Assembly: GCF_030548205.1 (NCBI RefSeq)
Contig: NZ_JAUORV010000002.1
Location: 124,001 to 188,000 of the forward strand
DNA length: 64,000 nt
From: Aliiglaciecola sp. 3_MG-2023
GTDB taxonomy: Bacteria > Pseudomonadota > Gammaproteobacteria > Enterobacterales > Alteromonadaceae
Direction of reading: 5' to 3'
Both the position numbers and the translations under genes were made by a program. Positions 16,979 to 25,824 of the stretch are shown piece after piece. Position 1 is the first letter of the stretch. Each line of letters starts with the position of its first letter. A model generated the notes under the pieces. That model did no database searches, was not told the DNA's origin, and saw only the letters and a program-made list of their open reading frames with translations.

Positions 16979-17516
16979 CACCGAATCTGTAGACAGACTC
17001 GCATGGCCACCAGAGAACACCGGTATTACCATGCATTCAAATGCATTATCTATCTTCACTGATTTCAAAAAATTTACACCTTTGGTTATCGATGCATCAA
17101 CTAAAGCGGTTGAACTCGAAGGTCTAATGAAAAGATCTCACGTTAGAATGGAGTTAGTACTCGACAGTGAGCAAAATTTCATTGGCATTGTCTCTTTGAG
17201 TGACATAAGCGAGCAAAGAATTCTTGCTAAAGTCACTAAAAATCAACCAAGAGAAGAGATAACAGTCACCGATTTTATGCGCTCCAAAAATAGCCTTAAA
17301 GCGTTTTCTTATGAAGACTTAAGGGCCGCTAGTGTTGGTGATGTTGTGGAAACACTAAGGGATAACCATCAACAACATTGTTTAGTCATTGATAAAAGCA
17401 ACCATGAAATCCGTGGACTTATTTCTGCAAGTGATGTGGCAAGAATACTGAAATTGCCTGTGGATATTCAATTACAGCCTTCTTTTGTCGATTTATTTAA
17501 TGTAGCTGCAGCATAA
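16956..17516 (+). CDS. CBS-domain pair protein
   Basis: 186 residues forming a Bateman module. The first CBS repeat (about 38-95) ends in the LVLDSEQNFIGIVSLSDI pattern. The second (about 105-170) has the DVVETLRDNHQQHCLVIDKS core and IRGLISASDVARIL. Such stand-alone CBS proteins bind adenine nucleotides and regulate partner proteins; the partner is unknown. The ATG has a strong AAGGAG eight bases upstream, inside the preceding small frame. A 10-bp hairpin follows the stop. Confidence 0.85.
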   Translation: MKKLALYNTESVDRLAWPPENTGITMHSNALSIFTDFKKFTPLVIDASTKAVELEGLMKRSHVRMELVLDSEQNFIGIVSLSDISEQRILAKVTKNQPREEITVTDFMRSKNSLKAFSYEDLRAASVGDVVETLRDNHQQHCLVIDKSNHEIRGLISASDVARILKLPVDIQLQPSFVDLFNVAAA

Positions 17517-17523
17517 CAATTTA

Positions 17524-17550
17524 CACCCTATCTGTTGCCTAGATAGGGTG
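17524..17550. terminator. Hairpin between convergent CBS and MDR genes
   Basis: CACCCTATCT and its exact complement (17524-17533, 17541-17550) surround a 7-base loop, 8 bases after the CBS stop and 24 before the MDR stop. The T-run is poor (CTTCATTTCG), so it is probably a bidirectional terminator of moderate strength. Confidence 0.6.
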
Positions 17551-17573
17551 CTTCATTTCGTTTACCTTAGAGC

Positions 17574-18695
17574 CTAACCTAGGCTTGGATTGAGCAGAAA
17601 TTTTTCACCGGTTTTTTTGGCCATATATTTACCGATAGTACTTGGCTGTAGAGCCTGCTCAAAAGACAGCTCATCAGTGAAGTCAATGGCAAAGGTTGTG
17701 TTAATTTCATTGGCAACACGCTGATGCAGTTGTTTTACTTTTTGTGGGCTTTGCTTGCCAAGGAACTGCATCAATAACCAGCCTCCAATCCCCCACGTCA
17801 TACCATAAGCTCGATTTAACACAGTTGGCGAGAAGTCTAAACCACCGTATATATACACTTGCTTATTGTCTGCTGAACCGTAAGTATTAAACCCTTTGGC
17901 ATCTTTACTACCAACTTGCTCCATTGCGGTCAATATATCACTGACTAAATCCCCACCACCAATGGCATCGAAAGCCAGCGTAGCACCGGTAGCCTCAATG
18001 GCTTCATATAGATCTTGTTTAAAACTTTCACTTGAAGAGTTGCAAATATATTTTGCTCCTAACTTTTCTAAGAGCTCTACCTGTTCTTGTTTTCTCACTA
18101 TATTCACTAAAGGAACATCTTCAGCTAGGCATATCTTGTTCAGCATTATTCCTAAACTTGAAGCCGCTGCCGTATGGACCAAAGCCGAATGTCCTTCAGA
18201 GCGCATAGTTTCAACCATTCCAAGTGCGGTTAGCGGGTTAACAAAAGACGAGGCGGCTTGTTTAGCGGTTGTGTTTTCATTGTGGACAATACAGGCCTGC
18301 CAGGGCACAACACAATACTCAGAATAAGCAGCTCCACTTAATATCCCCACGGTTTTTCCCAACATTTCATTGGCCGCTTCACTATCACCAGTGGCCACAA
18401 CTTTTCCTGCGCCTTCATTACCAATAGGTAATACTTGATCTAGCCTTGATTTCACACGGCCAAGCATAGATGGCGAAACTGGCGCCGTAAATGCCATTTC
18501 TTGCTTGTTAAGTGATCCTTTGTTTAGGTCTGCTGGACCAAACATTGGCCACATATCCGATGGATTAATAGGTGCGGCCTGAATTTGGACTAAGACTTCA
18601 TGGACCTTTAACGACGGGATTTCACGTTCTTTTAATGAAACGACTAATTGACCGTTAGAAGTAATTTCGGTGAATAATTGTTTGCTTACTGTCAT
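17574..18695 (-). CDS. MDR-family alcohol dehydrogenase / quinone oxidoreductase-like protein
   Basis: 373 residues with the medium-chain reductase fold. The N-terminal GroES-like part includes QIQAAPINPSDMWPMFGP and LPIGNEGAGKVVATG. The Rossmann part has the nucleotide-binding stretch ALVHTAAASSLGIMLNKI and FDAIGGG. The structural and catalytic zinc cysteines of true alcohol dehydrogenases are absent, so it is likely an NADPH-dependent quinone or enone reductase. Substrate unknown. It converges on the CBS gene and diverges from the MCP gene. Confidence 0.85.
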   Translation of the reverse strand: MTVSKQLFTEITSNGQLVVSLKEREIPSLKVHEVLVQIQAAPINPSDMWPMFGPADLNKGSLNKQEMAFTAPVSPSMLGRVKSRLDQVLPIGNEGAGKVVATGDSEAANEMLGKTVGILSGAAYSEYCVVPWQACIVHNENTTAKQAASSFVNPLTALGMVETMRSEGHSALVHTAAASSLGIMLNKICLAEDVPLVNIVRKQEQVELLEKLGAKYICNSSSESFKQDLYEAIEATGATLAFDAIGGGDLVSDILTAMEQVGSKDAKGFNTYGSADNKQVYIYGGLDFSPTVLNRAYGMTWGIGGWLLMQFLGKQSPQKVKQLHQRVANEINTTFAIDFTDELSFEQALQPSTIGKYMAKKTGEKFLLNPSLG

Positions 18696-18960
18696 TTATG
18701 AACTCCGATAATGGAAAGGAAAAATACGTCAATCCAAGCTAACATTAAGTTTAGTGATAATCGAATGCTAAAATATGTTTGTTATACATTAGTTACGGTA
18801 ATGTTATAAAGCTGCTGGGCGATAAAATAAAAGTGTCTCGGCATGCTTAAGTGATTGCCGTAATTTGAGAGAGGTTGTTCAATTACCATTAATATTGCCT
18901 ATATAATGACATTCAAAAGACTAATTTGGCAAATTAGCTAGCAACCTCCATATTTGACCT

Positions 18961-20478
18961 ATGTTAACTACGTGGATGAATATTATGGATACGATAAATC
19001 GACCATGGATAGATAGCGCAAACAAAGTCGTCTCATTTGCGTTATTGATATTATTGCTTATTAGCCTCGCCATTGCCCCCATTTATGGAACTTGGCTTGA
19101 AGCTGTCATCGTGGGCATTCCAACTGCCGCAATCCCCCTCGTTATGATCAATAGAAACGGTCAAGCAGAAATCACGCAACATGTCGTTGCCATCAGTTTT
19201 ATGTTGTTTTCAGCACTGCATATTCAACAAATGCAGGGGTTAACTGAAATTCATTTTGGCATTTTTGTATTAATGTCTTTTTTAGCTTTTTACCAGAACT
19301 GGCGAATTTTCGTTACCGCTGTCATAGTTGTCGCTGCGCACCACACCAGCTTTTTCTTTCTACAAAAAGCTGGAGCACCGTTATACATATTGGTTGACGG
19401 TAATTTACTGTTAACTTTGCTTTTGGTGCATTTCGCTTACGCTATTACTCAATCGGTGCTTTTAGCCTGGATGAGTAAAGAGAATGCAGTCACCAGCCGA
19501 GCTGCCCATGAAGTCATAAAAGGCGTGGATAATATCTCTAAAGAGGATGGAAAATTTAATTTAACCTATCGTTCAAATTCGAATATTGATATTCAATCTG
19601 TAGCGGCCTTTAATCAATTAATAGACTCTTTTGAAACTATTGTGAAAGAAGTTGAAGTTTTGGGAAAAAATATCGACCGAAATGCATCTTCAACCAAAGC
19701 GGCATCTTCCGAACTACAAGACTTTAAGCCAATTGCAGATGCTGAAATATCTTCTATTGCTAGTGCTTCCGAACAGCTATCCAACTCTGCAAGAACCATC
19801 TCTGAACTGGCATTAGAAACCTATAATCGCGCTAGTGAAGCAAGACTGGATACCGAAAAAGCACAAATGGAAATGACGAACGCCAATAGCGAAGTAAGCA
19901 AGTTAGTAGATAACATTTCAAAAACCAGTAAAAGTATCGAAGATTTAGCTAATGAGTGCACTTGTATTTCTAGCGTATTAGAAACCATCCAATCCATTGC
20001 CGATCAAACCAATTTATTGGCTCTCAACGCAGCCATCGAAGCAGCCAGAGCGGGTGAACAAGGTCGCGGATTTGCGGTGGTTGCCGATGAAGTTCGACAA
20101 CTTGCATCGAGGACCAAAGTCAGTACAGAAGAAGTGAATGAAATTATGGCGAGATTATTGTCATCGTCCAAACAATCAAGTGCATTTATGGAAGACTGCA
20201 TGGCTTCAGGAAGTATCACCAGTAAACAAGCTGACTCAGCCCTAAACTTCATGCAAAACGTACAATCCAATATTGAACAGGTAGACAACGTAACAAACGG
20301 TTTGAAAGATGCGGTGGAAGAGCAAACGAAAGTTATCAATAACATCGCCTCATCCGTAGGGCAATTAAATTCAATTAGCGAACAAGAGTCAGACTTAGTA
20401 CATTCGGTTTCTAAAGAAACCAATGAATTAGAGTTAATATCTCATAAGCTGATGCTAAGCCTCAATAAATTTCAATAA
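18961..20478 (+). CDS. Methyl-accepting chemotaxis protein with multi-pass membrane sensor
   Basis: 505 residues. The N-terminal 25-180 region is hydrophobic with about five or six membrane spans and no large periplasmic domain. No HAMP domain is evident. The C-terminal part is the long coiled-coil signalling domain with the conserved hairpin tip [19 protein letters not shown] followed by [12 protein letters not shown] (around residues 352-383). It couples a membrane or cytoplasmic cue to CheW/CheA. It is likely cotranscribed with the thioredoxin-like gene 8 bases downstream. Confidence 0.93.
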   Translation: MLTTWMNIMDTINRPWIDSANKVVSFALLILLLISLAIAPIYGTWLEAVIVGIPTAAIPLVMINRNGQAEITQHVVAISFMLFSALHIQQMQGLTEIHFGIFVLMSFLAFYQNWRIFVTAVIVVAAHHTSFFFLQKAGAPLYILVDGNLLLTLLLVHFAYAITQSVLLAWMSKENAVTSRAAHEVIKGVDNISKEDGKFNLTYRSNSNIDIQSVAAFNQLIDSFETIVKEVEVLGKNIDRNASSTKAASSELQDFKPIADAEISSIASASEQLSNSARTISELALETYNRASEARLDTEKAQMEMTNANSEVSKLVDNISKTSKSIEDLANECTCISSVLETIQSIADQTNLLALNAAIEAARAGEQGRGFAVVADEVRQLASRTKVSTEEVNEIMARLLSSSKQSSAFMEDCMASGSITSKQADSALNFMQNVQSNIEQVDNVTNGLKDAVEEQTKVINNIASSVGQLNSISEQESDLVHSVSKETNELELISHKLMLSLNKFQ

Positions 20479-20486
20479 TACTAAAT

Positions 20487-21011
20487 ATGTCTACTAAAGG
20501 AATTTTGGGAATGGTGATGTGGGCAGGACTTAGCCTGTTCACATTGGCTTATATTGCTCAAAATAAAGTAACCAATTTTGATCCTCAGCAATTGCTGTTA
20601 ACAGCCTCAATGGCTCAAGACTTTGATGGTAAAGTAAAGTCGGTTTTTTCAGAAGTGGGTCAACCGCTGCACAAGACAGTTTTTCATATTGGCGAACAAT
20701 CATGTGACTGCAATAACTTATCTAGCACTCACATTCGCAAACTCAATCGGACATTCGCTGAAAATGGCTATATCGTTAAAACGGTTAACCCTAAAGAGGC
20801 TACAAAAATCAGAAAACTCATCCCATCCTACCCTGCCATGGTGATTTTTGATGAATCTGGCAATTTAGGCTATTTAGGTCCTTATTCCACAGGTTATTTT
20901 TGTAGCCCTAAGACAAGTTTGATTGAGCCCATTGCAAACACAATTGTTGCTAACGAACATTTAGGTGCCACAGTCATAGCCGATGGTGAGGGCTGCTATT
21001 GCCAATCCTAG
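20487..21011 (+). CDS. Membrane-anchored thioredoxin-like protein (DUF6436-like)
   Basis: 174 residues: an N-terminal anchor (about 6-23) and then a thioredoxin-like region with SCDCNN at 70-75, the cis-proline segment SYPAMVIFDESGNLGYLGPY and FCSP. The tail GEGCYCQS adds two cysteines. I associate this layout with proteins annotated DUF6436 in Vibrio and Alteromonas, but the assignment is from memory. No clear CxxC active site, so thiol-redox activity is uncertain. It starts 8 bases after the MCP stop. Confidence 0.65.
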   Translation: MSTKGILGMVMWAGLSLFTLAYIAQNKVTNFDPQQLLLTASMAQDFDGKVKSVFSEVGQPLHKTVFHIGEQSCDCNNLSSTHIRKLNRTFAENGYIVKTVNPKEATKIRKLIPSYPAMVIFDESGNLGYLGPYSTGYFCSPKTSLIEPIANTIVANEHLGATVIADGEGCYCQS

Positions 21012-21087
21012 GATGCGTGTAAAATTGCATAATTGACAAAAACCTAAGCTGTTGTGCAATACATATTAATTAGCCTTAAAATAGAAG

Positions 21088-21693
21088 ATGTTGAAAGCAA
21101 AAATGGATAGCAATAGAGATACCGCAACTTGGTTAAAGAAACTACAGGGGGTATTAAATGATAACCAAGCCCTGCCAGAATCAAAATACCTGCAATTGGC
21201 GACAATTAACCATAAAAACCAACCTGAAGTGAGAACGGTTGTATTTCGTGGCTTTTTGGAAACAACGGGATCCTTACTTATTCACACTGATATTCGTAGC
21301 AAAAAAATTCAGGATATTGCAGCAAATAATCACGCTCAAATATGCTGGTATTTTAGCCAATCTAGAGAACAGTTCCGCTTCACTGGCAGCATTCAGGTAA
21401 TAACTGCCCAAAGTAAACAACAATCGCTTCGTTTACAGCACTGGCAGCAACTTTCAGAGTCTGCAAAGCAGTCATACTTTTGGGATACACCGGGGGAGAT
21501 TCTAGCCCTTGATGATGAATTTCAGTCGCACGCTAATCAAAGTAATCCGACACAGCCAATGAGTGATAACTTTTGTGTGTTGTTATTTTCAGTGACAGAG
21601 GTAGATCATCTGCAACTTAAACCTACCCCTCATATACGTAATCGTTTTGTTTTCAATCGTCATGGCTGGCAAGCGTACAAGGTGAACCCATAA
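21088..21693 (+). CDS. Pyridoxamine 5'-phosphate oxidase-family FMN-binding protein
   Basis: 201 residues with a split-barrel flavin fold. YLQLATINHKNQPEVRTVVF and the following DIRSKKIQDIAANNHAQICW are the classic PNPOx N-terminal half. YFSQSREQFRFTGSI and the C-terminal VDHLQLKP complete it. This matches the Alr4036-type short PNPOx-like proteins rather than PdxH; the substrate is unknown. Alternative ATG at 21103. It converges with the RNase J-like gene. Confidence 0.85.
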   Translation: MLKAKMDSNRDTATWLKKLQGVLNDNQALPESKYLQLATINHKNQPEVRTVVFRGFLETTGSLLIHTDIRSKKIQDIAANNHAQICWYFSQSREQFRFTGSIQVITAQSKQQSLRLQHWQQLSESAKQSYFWDTPGEILALDDEFQSHANQSNPTQPMSDNFCVLLFSVTEVDHLQLKPTPHIRNRFVFNRHGWQAYKVNP

Positions 21694-21712
21694 ATTGACT
21701 AGCATGTTCAAT

Positions 21713-23077
21713 CTAATTGTTCTGCAGCGCAATACGTCCAGTTCTGATAGCTTGGCGCTTAACACCAAGTTGAGGTGCAAGTAAAAATATATCCCCATTT
21801 TTGCCGGTTAAGGTTCTTAAAACCTGTGATTGTTTGGCTAAATACGCATTTCGTTGCATGTGCATTTCCTCTCCGTGAGTAGGCACCGCCACTTCCGGTC
21901 GCACCCAGTTATACATTAACTTCAACTCTTCTTCACAAGGGTGTCCGGATGCATGAATAGGGAGTTCGCTACTTTCCGATAACACAGTGTGTATTTTGCG
22001 TGCTTTAAAGGCTTTGATAAGGGTTTCAACTGCTTTTTCATTACCCGGAATAATAATTGAACTGAAAATGACTAAATCACCTTCATCTAGAGATAAGTCC
22101 CGATAATTATCCTGGGCAAGCCTAGACATGGCGGCGCGCGGCTCTCCCTGACTCCCCGTTGCGACAGCGAGCACTTCCCTTGGCGGTAAATAGCCGCTGT
22201 GGTAGGCGTCAATAATGGTTAAATCGTCGGGCCAATGCCCTGTTGCTTTCGCCGCTCCGACTGTGTTTTGCAATGAACGTCCAAGTAACGCCAGATATCG
22301 CCCGGTATGTTTGGCGATTTTAGCCAAGGTGATTAATCGTGCAATATTGCTGCTAAAACACCCCACCACAACCCGTCCACTCGCCCCTTCCACCAATTGT
22401 TTTAATCCACGGTAACAAGCCCCTTCAGACAAAGAGAAACCGCTTTTGGTGGCATTAGTTGAGTCACAAATCATGGCTAAAATATTTTGTTTTCTTAGCT
22501 GTTTAAATGGCTGTTCGTTAAAGCCTTTACCGGTAACAGGATGAGCATCAATTTTCCAATCAGCGGTATGAAAAATATTCCCAGCCGCAGTGCGAATTAT
22601 TAACCCATGGGGTTCGGGTATAGAGTGAGTGATGGGCATCCATTGCACATTGAACACACCAATATCAACAATTTGATTGGATACCACTTCTATAATCGGC
22701 ATATTTTGATTGGCGGTATTACGTAGTTTTCTACGCAAAATCTCGGCGGTATAGGGGGTGGTGTAAACCGGACACTTGAAGCGTTGCCAAAGATGCGGCA
22801 ATGCGCCGATATGATCTTCATGGGCATGGGTGATAACAATGCCCACCAAATTTTCTTTTTGACGGGTAATAAAAGCAGGGTCTGCACATACAACATCATG
22901 CTTTGGCCCTACCGCAACCCCATGCTTTAAGTTTAATGGCTCATCAAAAGTGATACCACAATCTACCATAAGCCATTGGCTGTCATGACCAAATAGGTTC
23001 ATGTTCATACCGATTTCCCCCGTGCCCCCTAACGGCAAGAACCACAAATCGTTGTGTCCAGGAATATAAGCTTGAAT
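21713..23077 (-). CDS. RNase J-like metallo-beta-lactamase/beta-CASP nuclease
   Basis: About 455 residues. The zinc motif HAHEDHIGALPH, downstream H of MPITHSIPEPHG, D of FHTADWKID, and the beta-CASP motifs (CDSTNAT, ATGSQGEPRAAMSRLA, HASGHPCEEEL, THGEEMH) identify the RNase J group, a 5'-exo/endoribonuclease for RNA turnover. E. coli lacks it. The first usual start is a TTG at 23047, but it falls inside the conserved N-terminus (WFLPLGGTGEIGMN). The frame stays open upstream with YIPGHND, and AAAAGGA sits 8 bases before an ATT at 23075-23077. I therefore favour a rare ATT start, as in infC. Confidence 0.85.
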   Translation of the reverse strand: MQAYIPGHNDLWFLPLGGTGEIGMNMNLFGHDSQWLMVDCGITFDEPLNLKHGVAVGPKHDVVCADPAFITRQKENLVGIVITHAHEDHIGALPHLWQRFKCPVYTTPYTAEILRRKLRNTANQNMPIIEVVSNQIVDIGVFNVQWMPITHSIPEPHGLIIRTAAGNIFHTADWKIDAHPVTGKGFNEQPFKQLRKQNILAMICDSTNATKSGFSLSEGACYRGLKQLVEGASGRVVVGCFSSNIARLITLAKIAKHTGRYLALLGRSLQNTVGAAKATGHWPDDLTIIDAYHSGYLPPREVLAVATGSQGEPRAAMSRLAQDNYRDLSLDEGDLVIFSSIIIPGNEKAVETLIKAFKARKIHTVLSESSELPIHASGHPCEEELKLMYNWVRPEVAVPTHGEEMHMQRNAYLAKQSQVLRTLTGKNGDIFLLAPQLGVKRQAIRTGRIALQNN

Positions 23078-23360
23078 AAATACCGTCCTTTTATAGATTC
23101 AATGACATAGTCTTATTATGCACGAGCTAGACAAAAAGTTTTGTTTAAACACAAATAATTATGTGTTTTTCGACAAAGCTGTATTGTTAGATTTTTTGCA
23201 TTAAATCTGTCACAGTAACTGTATATTATTTATACCGATTCAAACCATAACAAAAGAAACAGGCTTGAAAGCCAAATATAGCGGCTTTAGAAGAAAACCT
23301 AGCCACAAAATAACCATTTTCAGGCGAGTTACACATAACGAGATCGAATTGGGGAAGTGT

Positions 23361-23918
23361 ATGATGGTATTGCGATTAAACAAATCAGGTATGCCGCAAG
23401 CGTGGATAACACCAGAAGAAGCGGCTAAGTACTATGCACAAGAGCGTGTACTTTTTGAATTAGGTGAGAATAAGAAAGTTATGCTTGGTGGTTGGAACAA
23501 CCAAGGGGTGCAAAGTCGTCTGCAACTTTCATCCATCATTGGTTGTGAAGGTAAAGTGACTAATTTAGATGGTAAAATATCCTTGTGTAATCGCTATTTA
23601 TTCCGCCGTGATAACTTTCTATGTATGTATTGTGGACAAAAGTTTAAGTCATCACAACTCACTCGAGACCACATAATCCCCCGCTCTCGTGGCGGTAAAG
23701 ACATTTGGACAAACGCTGCTACCGCATGTATTCGATGTAATTGTCACAAGGCAGCACGAACTCCTGATGAAGCTCAAATGTCATTAATCGCCGTGCCTTT
23801 TGCGCCCAACTTGTATGAGCGATTTTACCTCATGAATCGACGTATTTTAGCTGATCAAATGGCATTTTTGGGTAACCACTTTTCGCGAAATAGAAGTTGG
23901 TTAGATCAATTATTGTAA
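23361..23918 (+). CDS. HNH endonuclease
   Basis: About 185 residues. The HNH/treble-clef motif is complete: C-x2-C (CMYCG), the RDHIIPRSRGGKDIWTNAAT core and the second C-x2-C (CIRCN). The N-terminal region MMVLRLNKSGMPQAWITPEE is shared by chromosomal HNH proteins of Alteromonadales and cyanobacteria. I place the start at 23361, preceded by GGGGAAGTGT; a TTG at 23265 would add 32 unlikely residues. Not in a restriction-modification context, so a host role in DNA processing is more likely. The 23078-23264 stretch holds only the divergent promoters. Confidence 0.88.
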   Translation: MMVLRLNKSGMPQAWITPEEAAKYYAQERVLFELGENKKVMLGGWNNQGVQSRLQLSSIIGCEGKVTNLDGKISLCNRYLFRRDNFLCMYCGQKFKSSQLTRDHIIPRSRGGKDIWTNAATACIRCNCHKAARTPDEAQMSLIAVPFAPNLYERFYLMNRRILADQMAFLGNHFSRNRSWLDQLL

Positions 23919-24012
23919 TCCGCTTTGGACTTGCAATAATTGTTTATAACAATGTCGACAATTTAGTTTACAATAACCCTCATTAATTCTGAGAAATAGG
24001 GTCAATTCAAGC

Positions 24013-24921
24013 GTGTCTATCCGCAATATTACTGGTCATTTTGTTGGTACCATATCTGTCGTTTTTTATTTCATTAATACTGTTTTTTGGGTCATACCTA
24101 TTGTACTTCTTTCCATTTTGAAGCTGCTCCCCATCGCTACTTGGCAAAAGTGGATTAGTTACCCTTTAGATGGTTGCGCAACGGCTTGGATAAGCATTAA
24201 TAATTTAAATCAGAAAATCACTTCGAATACCCAATGGGATGTAGAAGGCATAGAAACACTCACTTTGAATGACTGGTATTTAGTTACCTCGAATCATCAA
24301 TCTTGGGTGGATATACTTGTTTTACAAAGAATTTTTAACCGTAAAATACCTTTCCTTAAATTTTTCCTTAAAAAAGAGTTAATCTGGGTTCCGTTTTTAG
24401 GTATTGCATGGTGGGCATTGGACTTCCCATTTATGAGTCGTTATTCAAAATCCTTCCTGGCGAAAAATCCGCATCTGAAAGGAAAAGATATGGAAAGCAC
24501 TCGTAAAGCTTGTGAGAAATTCAGCACTAAGCCCGTAAGTATTATGAATTTTGTGGAGGGAACCCGTTTAACAGAAGAAAAGTTGAAGCGAATCAATGGC
24601 CCCTATAAACACCTTCTGAAACCTAAGGCTGGCGGCATGGCGTTTGTGCTTAGTGCTATGGGTAACCAGTTGCACAAGCTATTAGACGTAACCATTTATT
24701 ATCCAGAAGGTATTCCCAGTTTTTGGGACTTTGCCTGTGGCAGAGTCAAAAATATACAAGTGAAAGTTCGTATTCTTTCCATTGAAGATATTCTCAATAG
24801 TGATGCGTTTGCCATGGATTATTTCGACAATCCAGAGCAACGAGTTCGATTCCAGCGTTGGCTGAATCAATTGTGGTCTGAAAAAGATGAAACCCTTGCC
24901 ACTATGTCGTCGAGTAAATAG
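24013..24921 (+). CDS. PlsC-like acyltransferase (YihG type), copy 1
   Basis: 302 residues. N-terminal membrane segment (about 10-40), then the lysophospholipid acyltransferase domain: NHQSWVD with H95 and D100 as the HX4D catalytic pair, FLKKELIWVPFLGIAWWALDF, FVEGTR (glycerol-phosphate binding) and KAGGMAF. It probably acylates lysophosphatidic acid or a related lysolipid at the inner membrane. GTG start. Seven bases separate it from a paralogue and the mscS-type gene follows, so the three form an operon. Confidence 0.9.
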   Translation: MSIRNITGHFVGTISVVFYFINTVFWVIPIVLLSILKLLPIATWQKWISYPLDGCATAWISINNLNQKITSNTQWDVEGIETLTLNDWYLVTSNHQSWVDILVLQRIFNRKIPFLKFFLKKELIWVPFLGIAWWALDFPFMSRYSKSFLAKNPHLKGKDMESTRKACEKFSTKPVSIMNFVEGTRLTEEKLKRINGPYKHLLKPKAGGMAFVLSAMGNQLHKLLDVTIYYPEGIPSFWDFACGRVKNIQVKVRILSIEDILNSDAFAMDYFDNPEQRVRFQRWLNQLWSEKDETLATMSSSK

Positions 24922-24927
24922 TCCATT

Positions 24928-25824
24928 ATGTTGAGTTTTATCCCTGCTTTTATCATGTTCCCAATTCACTTTACGCTGCAAATGCTAAACCTGGGTTTTT
25001 GGGCTGTATTAATTATCTCTTTAGGATTGGTGAAGCTTCTTCTACCCTTCAAGTGGATAAGCGCCCTGCTTAGCCCGATTATGCATTTTATGATGTTTGC
25101 ATTTGGTGTAATTAGCATCAAGCTAATAAAGCTTACCAATAACGTTACCTGGAACTGTTCCGTGGAAGGAGAGCTAAACAAAAACAGTTGGTATTTAATG
25201 ATGCCAAATCATTTAAGCTACTTGGATATCATTTTATTAATTGAATTTGCAGCCACGCGCATCCCTGCCCCTAAATTCTTTTTGAAAAAAGAACTCATCT
25301 GGTTACCCTTCGTGGGTTTGGGAGCTTGGGCTCTTGGCATGCCTTTTATGCAAAGATATAGCAGAGAGTTCGTCGAGAAAAACCCTCACCTCAAAGGAAA
25401 AGACATAGAAACGACGCGAAAGTACTGTAAAAAGTTTCAAACAACACCTACCACTGTGATTAACTTTGTCGAAGGCTCTCGATTTACACCTGAAAAGCAG
25501 CTCGCCAAGGCTAGCCAATATCAGCATCTGCTGCCGCCAAAGGCCGGAGGGGTTGCCTTTACTTTAGCAAGTATGGGGGAACAATTTACCAATATTTTAA
25601 ATGTCACGATTTTGTACCCCGAAAATACTAAGCATCCAATGATGGATATGCTTTGTGGCAACCTGAAACAGGTATTTATTCATATTGATGTATTACCGGT
25701 GACAGATGATGTGATTGGCGACTACTTTAACGATGTTGAATTTAAAGGACGCTTTCAAACTTGGCTGAACCAATTATGGAACAGTAAAGATAAGTTTATA
25801 TCACAGCTAGGTAGTTCAAAATAA
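24928..25824 (+). CDS. PlsC-like acyltransferase (YihG type), copy 2
   Basis: 298 residues, a tandem paralogue of the previous gene. NHLSYLD places H95 and D100 at the same positions, followed by FLKKELIWLPFVGLGAWALG, FVEGSR and KAGGVAF. Membrane segments are predicted at about 10-60. The stop overlaps the ATG of the channel gene (TAATG). The two copies are diverged enough to suggest different acyl or lysolipid specificity, though this cannot be read from sequence. Confidence 0.9.
   Translation: MLSFIPAFIMFPIHFTLQMLNLGFWAVLIISLGLVKLLLPFKWISALLSPIMHFMMFAFGVISIKLIKLTNNVTWNCSVEGELNKNSWYLMMPNHLSYLDIILLIEFAATRIPAPKFFLKKELIWLPFVGLGAWALGMPFMQRYSREFVEKNPHLKGKDIETTRKYCKKFQTTPTTVINFVEGSRFTPEKQLAKASQYQHLLPPKAGGVAFTLASMGEQFTNILNVTILYPENTKHPMMDMLCGNLKQVFIHIDVLPVTDDVIGDYFNDVEFKGRFQTWLNQLWNSKDKFISQLGSSK

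Noticed and set aside
23200-23250. LexA-like box (CTGTATATTATTTAT) upstream of the HNH gene
   Set aside because: The second half-site ACAG is missing, so it does not meet the consensus.
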